A program made the position numbers and the translations under genes. Shown one piece after another: positions 58,385 through 64,000 of a DNA stretch of 64,000 nucleotides. The DNA comes from Cunninghamia lanceolata (taxonomy: Eukaryota > Streptophyta > Pinopsida > Cupressales > Cupressaceae), in the NCBI GenBank assembly GCA_027924645.1, contig BSBN01000763.1:2480001-2544000 (forward strand). Direction: 5' to 3'. The notes beneath the pieces were generated by a model that saw nothing but the letters and a program-made list of their open reading frames with translations, was not told where the DNA came from and ran no database searches. Positions within the stretch are counted from its first letter, which is position 1. Every line of letters starts with the position of its first letter.

Positions 58385-59440
58385 ATGTCATCCTATAAGA
58401 AGGATAGTCCGAAGTTTGATGGAACCAATTTTAATCTTTGGAAAAGTCACATGAAATGTCACTTGCAATGCATGGGAATGCAATACTGGACCATGGATTC
58501 AACGAAGTATACTCCTCCACAGGGTGGTCCAAAAACCCCAAATGAAATCACAGATGCTGAAAACAATCCACAGACTATTGAAGCTCTTCTAAGCACATTA
58601 TCTGATTCAGAGCTTTCAAATGTTGTTGACCTACCAACTACTTTTGAGATTTGGGAAAAACTATAACTTCTACATGAAGGAGACAAGTATGTTAAATGTG
58701 CAAGGCTACAAAGTCTGAAAGGAAAATTTGAAAACCTGAAGATGAGAGAAGATGAAAATATCTCTACTTTTATGCCAAAAGTAAATGAGCTTGTTTGTGG
58801 AATTAGAAATACTGGTGGAGTCTTGGATGAGAATGAGATTGTTGGTAAAATTCTCAGAGCCCTTTCTGCTTCTTATAAAATCAAGGTTGCTGCCATTGAA
58901 GAATTAAGAGCCCATACAACTGTCACAAGAGATCAATTGGCTGCATTTGAAATGACCGAGTTTGGAGATGCCCCTCCTAAGACTGAATCTGCATTCAAAG
59001 CCAGTGCCTCTGTAAAAGGAAAACAAAGGTTTGATCTGGGAGAGAACTCTTCAAGAAAACTATCATGGTATGAAAAAACAAGAAAAGACCTAGAAGAAGA
59101 AGAAGCTGAAACTGCTCATCTTGAAGCCCTTATTGCAAAAAGACTGCCAAGAGGATCCAGTAAGTATGAAGGAGAATTGCTTTTTAAGTGTTTTAACTAC
59201 AATAAGATTGGTCATTTTGCCTCAAGGTGTCCGGAAAGGTTTTTAAAGAAAAATCCTAACAAGCCAAGGTTCCAAAAGAACTGTTACTATGTACATGAAG
59301 ATGATGATAATGAAGGAGTAACAGATGATGAATCAGAGATAGGAAACAAATCCAGAAATGAATGGGTGTTTATTGCCATCAAGGAAGAAGATCCAATGTC
59401 CTCTATATCTGTCAATCATAAGATGTGGAAAGAGCTCTAG
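58385..59440 (+). pseudogene. C3 gag
   Basis: It starts MSSYKKDSPKFDGTNFNLWK at 58385 (an ATG at 58370 in frame is less likely, since C1 and C2 start at the same internal position). UBN2-type capsid: LLSTLSDSELSNVVDLPTTF. A TAA at 58664 breaks it; the frame resumes and is open for 232 codons from 58742. The knuckle reads CFNYNKIGHFASRC with the second Cys changed to Tyr. A frameshift near 59425-59438 leads into protease. Confidence 0.92.
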
Positions 59441-60624
59441 CTGCCCAAGTTGAAGAGAAGGATGATTGGGTCATTGACAGTGGATGCTCTCACCATATGA
59501 CAGGTGACAAAAATAAGTTCATAGATTTGGAGAGGTATGAAGGAGGAGTGGTAAAGTTTGGTGATAATTCTGCTAGTAGAATCAGAGGTAGAGGAACTAT
59601 TTCTTTTGATGGAAGGAACAAAACCGGTAATGTACTGTATGTTGAAGGTTTGAAGCACAATCTTCTTAGTATTGGACAGTTGGTGGACAAAGGCTATGAT
59701 CTATGATTCAAGAATGGAAAATGCAAGATCTTTGAAAGTTCCAGAATAGAGATTGCATCCAATACTCAGACAAAAGGTAATATCTTTCATTTGGTTGGTA
59801 CTGGTAAAAGTTTCTTATTTGTTCAAGTTGATCAGAGTTGGTTATGGCATAAGAGGATGTGTCATGTGAATTTTGATAACATCATCAAGATAAGCAACAC
59901 TCAGGCTATAAGAGATCTTCCAAAATTGGTGAAACCTACTAATAGCTTGTGCAAAGAATGTCAGTTGGGTAAGCTAAGCAGAATCACATTCAAGAGTAAG
60001 GAACTGTCCTCTACCAGATTATTGGACTTAGTTCATACTGATCTTTGTGGTCCGACAAGAATTAGGAGTGTGCAAGGTGATAGATACTTCATGTTACTAA
60101 TTGATGACTATTCTCGGATGATGTGGGTAACCTTTCTGAAAGAGAAATCAGAAGCCCTTGAGAAATTCAAAATATTCAAGGCCATGGTAGAGAATGAAAC
60201 TAGATTAAAATTGAAATGTTTGAGGTCTGATAGAGGTGGAGAATTCACATCCGATGAGTTCATAGAATTCTGTGAGAAGCATGGAATAAAGAGACAGTTG
60301 TCTACTTCAAGGACTCCACAGCAGAATGGAGTAGTGGAAAGAAAGAACTAGACCATCCAGGAAGCATCTAGGACCATGATGATGGAAGCAAATGTTCCTC
60401 ATATCTATTGGAGAGAAGCTATCAGCACTGCAGTCTATACTCTCAATCGAGTTCAAATCAGAAGCAATACAGGTAAGACTCCTTATGAACTTTGGTTTGG
60501 CACCACTCCTACTGTGAGGTATTTCAGAGTTTTTGGTAGCAAATGTTACATTAAAAGAGATGAAGATCTAGGAAAGTTTGATGCTAGAAGCGATGAAGGA
60601 ATATTCTTGGGTTACTCTACTTAA
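59425..60624 (+). pseudogene. C3 protease and integrase
   Basis: Protease site DDWVIDSGCSHHMTG at 59461. After a TGA at 59704 the frame continues: HKRMCHVNFDNI and CKECQLGK (zinc domain), LLDLVHTDLCGPT (Asp), CLRSDRGGEFTSDEF (Asp), TPQQNGVVERKN (Glu intact), a TAG at 60349, then TPYELWFGTTPTVRYFRVFG and DEGIFLGYST before a TAA at 60622. The catalytic triad is present but the frame is not. Confidence 0.92.
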
Positions 60625-61894
60625 AGCAAATCATACCAGTGCTATAACAAGAGACTGAGAAAAATGATAGAAAGTACAAATGTGAAGGTTGATGAAGGAA
60701 TTGAAAAACCCTCAAGGTTTTATGAATATGATGAAGATGATCAGAATGGTATTCTAATTCAAGGAGCCCAAGCCTCCCCTAAAGTTTAGATTTAAACTGA
60801 TCCAGTAAATCAAGAAGAAGAGATGAATCTTAATGAGCCTGATCAAGAATCAGAAGTGCAAGAAATTCCCAAAGTTCCCAAGTATGTAAGACTAAACCAC
60901 TCTGAAGATTAGATCATAGGTGATAAAAGCAAAGGTGTACAAACAAGAAGGAGAATTGCTCAAGATTCAAATGAGTATTGTCTGATTCAAAGATTAAACC
61001 TAAGACAGTGAATGAAGCTTGTAATGATGAAAACTAGACTAAAGCAATGGAGGAAGAGCTAATGAAATTGAGAAAAATCACACATGGGTCTTGTACCCAG
61101 ATCTAGAAAAAAGATTGTGATTGGAACAAAGTGGGTCTTCTGGAACAAACTGAATGAAGTTGGTGAAGTAATCAGAAATAAAGCCAGATTGGTCTGCAAG
61201 GGTTACTCTCAAATAGAAGGAGTTGATTTTGAAGAAACTTTTGCTCTGGTGGAAAGAATTGAAGCAGTCAGATTATTTCTTGCTTTTGCTGCCTTCAAGA
61301 ACTTCAAAGTATAGTAGATGGATGTCAAGTCTACCTTCTTGAATGGTGACTTGGAAGAAGAAGTATACATTGAGCAACCAGATGGATTTCAATTATCTGA
61401 TCATGGTGATATGGTCTGCAAGTTGAAGAAAGCACTGTATGGACTCAAGCAAGCCCCAAGAGCCTAGTATGAAAGATTGGATAAGCATCTTTTGAAGATT
61501 GGTTTCAACAAAGGTACTGCTGACAATAATTTGTATTTCAAAATTGATCATGAAAACATCTTGATTGTTGAAGTGTTTGTTGATGATATCATTTTTGGAG
61601 GAAGAGATAGTGTGTAAAACCTTTGCAAATCAAATGAAAAGTGAATTTGAGATGTCCATGCTTGGGGAAATGAATTTCTTCTTGGGTCTACAGATCACTC
61701 AAACAAAGAAAGGAATCTTCATTTCTCAGACCAAATATGTGAAAGAATTGTTGAAGAAATTTGGGATGGAAGATTCAAAACCAATGAATACTCCCATGGC
61801 AATCGGATGTAAATTAGGCAAAGATGATGACTCTCCTAAGGCTGATCATAAAAAGTATAGGTCAATGATTGGTGGATTGTTGTATGTCACTTAA
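60625..61894 (+). pseudogene. C3 reverse transcriptase
   Basis: An acidic linker with several stops (60625-61080), then IGTKWVFWNKLNEVGEVIRN, ARLVCKGYSQIEGVDFEETF, two adjacent TAG codons at 61312-61317 before [18 protein letters not shown], a TAG in place of Trp after KQAPRA, and [11 protein letters not shown] at about 61570-61600 (both Asp present). A frameshift near 61605, then [18 protein letters not shown] and SMIGGLLYVT to a stop at 61892. Confidence 0.92.
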
Positions 61895-62527
61895 ACTAGA
61901 CCTGACATTATGAATGTTGTTGGTCTTGTTGCTAGATTTCAAGCTGATCCTAGGGAATCTCATGTCATGGCAATTAAGAGGATTTTTAGATATCTAAAAG
62001 GGACAATTGAGTATAGATTGTGGTATCCCAGAGATCATGATTTTTCTCTTCATGCATATACAGATGCGGATTGGGCAGGAGATGTGGATGACTGGAAGAG
62101 TACCAGTGGTGGAGCATTCTTTTTGGGGAAGAGATTGGTTTCTTAGCTGAGCAAGAAACAAGAGGCAATATCTCTATCAACTGCAGAAGCAGAATATATT
62201 GTAGCAGCAGGTAGTTGCACTCAAGTTTTGTGGATGAAGCAAATGCTAAGAGACATAAGAGTAGAGTATGAGGAGCCTATCACAATATTCTATGATAATT
62301 CAGGTGCAATAAACATATCTAAGAATCCAGTGTTGCATTCAAAGACTAAACATATATCCATCAAGTTTCACTTTTTGAGAGAGCAAGTGAACAAGAATGA
62401 AGTCAGATTGGAGTTTGTGCCTTCTAAGGATCAGATTGTAGACATCTTTACTAAACCTCTACCTAAGGACTCTTTTGAGTATCTCAGGGAGAAGTTAGGG
62501 GTTATTGCCCCTCCAGAGATGAACTAA
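61895..62527 (+). pseudogene. C3 RNase H
   Basis: AYTDADWAGDVDDWKSTSGG near 62060 (Asp), a TAG at 62144, STAEAEYIVAAGSCTQ (Glu), IFYDNSGAINISKNPVLHSK (Asp), SIKFHFLREQVNKNE, ending at 62527. The final 99 codons (62228-62527) are open. Confidence 0.92.
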
Positions 62528-62790
62528 GGTGCACTGGAGTGCATCAGTCTGATAGATATCACAGTCATATCTTATGGTTTGGATTGATGATAGGGAGCTA
62601 CCACTCAGGGGGAGCAGCTGGTATGATTCTAAAGTGTTGGAGTTGCAAGTATGAGCCCTTTGCCATTGATATCAAAGGGGGAGAGAAGACATGTGAATGG
62701 TTACTGCTGATAGGGGGAGTTATGTCAGTAAGAAAAAGCTCTTGTCTTGAGGTCAAAACAATTTTTTACATCATATGTTGCCATCAATGA
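62528..62790 (+). other. C3 3' untranslated region
   Basis: Between pol and the purine tract. Several GGGGGAG strings (62610, 62680, 62714) precede the true tract. No coding sign. Confidence 0.7.
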
Positions 62791-62803
62791 CAAAGGGGGA
62801 GAT
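62791..62803 (+). other. C3 polypurine tract
   Basis: CAAAGGGGGAGAT directly before the LTR start TGTTGCAAG. Confidence 0.9.
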
Positions 62804-64000
62804 TGTTGCAAGTATGGGCCTAACTGGTGTTGTCATTGATGTCAACATACTCCTGTTGCATTAATGATAAGGATTGGATGAGCTGTGTGCTGAGGATATT
62901 GAGAAAATTAGTCTCAATCAGGAACTGTGAAGAGCAGTGATGACAGTAAGATAAAAGTCCAAGATAGGATGAGGATCAGAGGATGTAGTTTAAAGGGTTT
63001 GTATATATGTGTCTTAAGGTGGTCCAGTAGATATTTCAGAGGTCTGCATGAAGATCTGAAGAAGTTGTGGTTGCTCAAGTAAAACTAGTTTCGGTAGGTG
63101 TTCAAAGGTGACAGAGTGATATAGAAAGGTCCGGTGAGATCTGGAAATGCATTATCCTATTCTGTAGATTTGAGGGAGTGTTGAGGAAGTCTTTGTGAAG
63201 TGTCAACTTGATTGGTTCATGGTTTGAAGGTCCACAAGCATCTATTCCTTTGTGACAGTGATGATAGACTGTGTTCTTGAGGTTCTGGATTAAGGAGAGA
63301 AGGATTTCAGTAAGTAGATGGAGTGTGGATGTTCTTGGTGTTTCAGGCAAGCTTGTGGAGGTCTTTGGATCATGTCCAGTTCATTTTGGTGGTCCGCATT
63401 GGAGTTGGAGCTCGCAATTGAAGAATGACTTCCGGATGATGGTGTTCTTCATGAGACTAGTTGACCGGATGAGTTACACATCCTGCGGATGTTCTTGTAG
63501 TTGTTTGCCGACTTAGATGATTATTCCTAAGTCGATGTCTTGTATAAATAATGGATTTTAAAGTCATTTCAAAGTGTGAAGAGCGGTGATGAGAGTGTGG
63601 TAGTGAGGAGAAGAGCGAAAGGCAGAGCAGAAGTATTCGGCTTAAATGGAACTGATTCAAGGATGGTGAAGATGCTATTTTCTAGTTCAAGTAGGTGATA
63701 CTTATTATTTTGTAGACAGTGTGTCTCTTGTAGGCAGTGAGCCCTAATTGGCATGTGCCATTTTGTTCTTTCTATTCTTCTAATAGAGAATACAATCTTG
63801 GGTTAATCACCCTGTGGTTTTTCCCTTAACCAGGTTTTCCACATCAAAATCTTGGTGTCTCATGTGTTGATGTGTTTCTTCTCTTGATTCATTGCATTGT
63901 GTTTCCATGATTGATTTATTATTATGCTACTAAATTACAAAGTGGAGTTAAGTGTTTAATTGGAAGAAAAGTTTTGTACAACTGATTCACCCCACCTCTC
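62804..64000 (+). repeat. C3 3' LTR, cut by the window end
   Basis: Same as 57077 onward with scattered substitutions. Near 63740 it lacks a short piece of the GTGAGCC cluster present at 58011-58040. The last bases shown correspond to ATTCACCCCACCTCTC, about 20-30 bases short of the LTR end. Confidence 0.93.

Larger units (their letters stand above)
57077..64000 (+). mobile_element. C3: nearly full-length family 1 copia element, runs off window
   Basis: 5' LTR 57077-58327, primer site, gag, protease, integrase, RT, RNase H, purine tract 62791-62803, 3' LTR from 62804 to beyond 64000. At least nine stops or frameshifts. The left flank GAAAG (57072-57076) predicts the right-hand duplication outside the window. 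Confidence 0.93.

Noticed and set aside
62528..62790. 83-codon frame after C3 RNase H
   Set aside because: Lies in the 3' untranslated region with GGGGGAG strings; no similarity to pol and no counterpart in C1.

Overview
This window looks like intergenic DNA from a large, repeat-dense seed-plant genome. The signs are many Ty1/copia and Ty3/gypsy LTR retrotransposons at different stages of decay, tRNA-iMet-type primer sites, and degenerate plant-type telomere repeats (CCCTAAA). The amount of old nested material with no recognisable host gene suggests a gymnosperm such as a conifer, but that is inference; no sequence here identifies a species. I found no tRNA, rRNA, CRISPR array or bacterial-style operon. 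The only sizeable uninterrupted coding region is the gag-like ORF of one young element. Nearly everything else coding is a broken retrotransposon gene.

Layout. 1-2.3 kb holds a broken gene of unknown function (minus strand). 2.3-3.1 kb is a degenerate satellite-like array (units about 72-81 bp), followed by an old LTR fragment (3.15-3.42 kb). 4.4-7.0 kb is a composite interstitial telomere-like array with an inverted middle. It abuts a 12-bp minisatellite (7.02-7.23 kb). 7.2-16.0 kb is a decayed minus-strand Ty3/gypsy element (called G1, Athila-like) that lacks its 3' LTR. A copia solo LTR (7425-8969, duplication AACCT) sits in the end of its integrase. 16.4-38.3 kb is a host 108-bp minisatellite split by two insertions. 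The first is copia element C1 (16920-28274, minus, duplication GGAAG), which carries its own solo LTR, a second insertion and a 1255-bp internal tandem duplication. The second is L1 (28392-37885, minus, duplication GACAT), a non-autonomous LTR element whose two 971-bp LTRs differ at one visible base. 39.7-40.5 kb is an LTR relic.

40.7-55 kb contains a 2.0-kb sequence present twice (A, 40694-42702; B, 52710-54718). Between the copies lies S1, a gag-only copia-type relic with a very long 3' LTR. That LTR is split by a complete but dead copia element, C4 (46136-51236, duplication GTGTT). Copy A still reads through the exact site where S1 ends against copy B, so it looks like a preserved empty insertion site. 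54.0-56.3 kb is the 5' half of another copia element (C2). 56.3-57.1 kb has two nested LTR fragments, and 57.1-64.0 kb is a copia element (C3) whose 3' LTR runs off the window.

Three copia LTR families recur. Family 1 begins TGTTGCAAGTATG (C1, C2, C3, the 7.4-kb solo LTR and the truncated copy at 41990). Family 2 begins TGTTGTTATATGG (C4 and a relic at 56.3 kb). Family 3 begins TGTTGGCAAG (56545). The insertions give a relative order: satellites and G1 are old, then C1, S1 and C4, and most recently L1. I saw no convincing undescribed functional system. The most informative signals are the young non-autonomous element L1 with its palindrome-bearing LTRs, the composite telomeric array, and the captured empty site.
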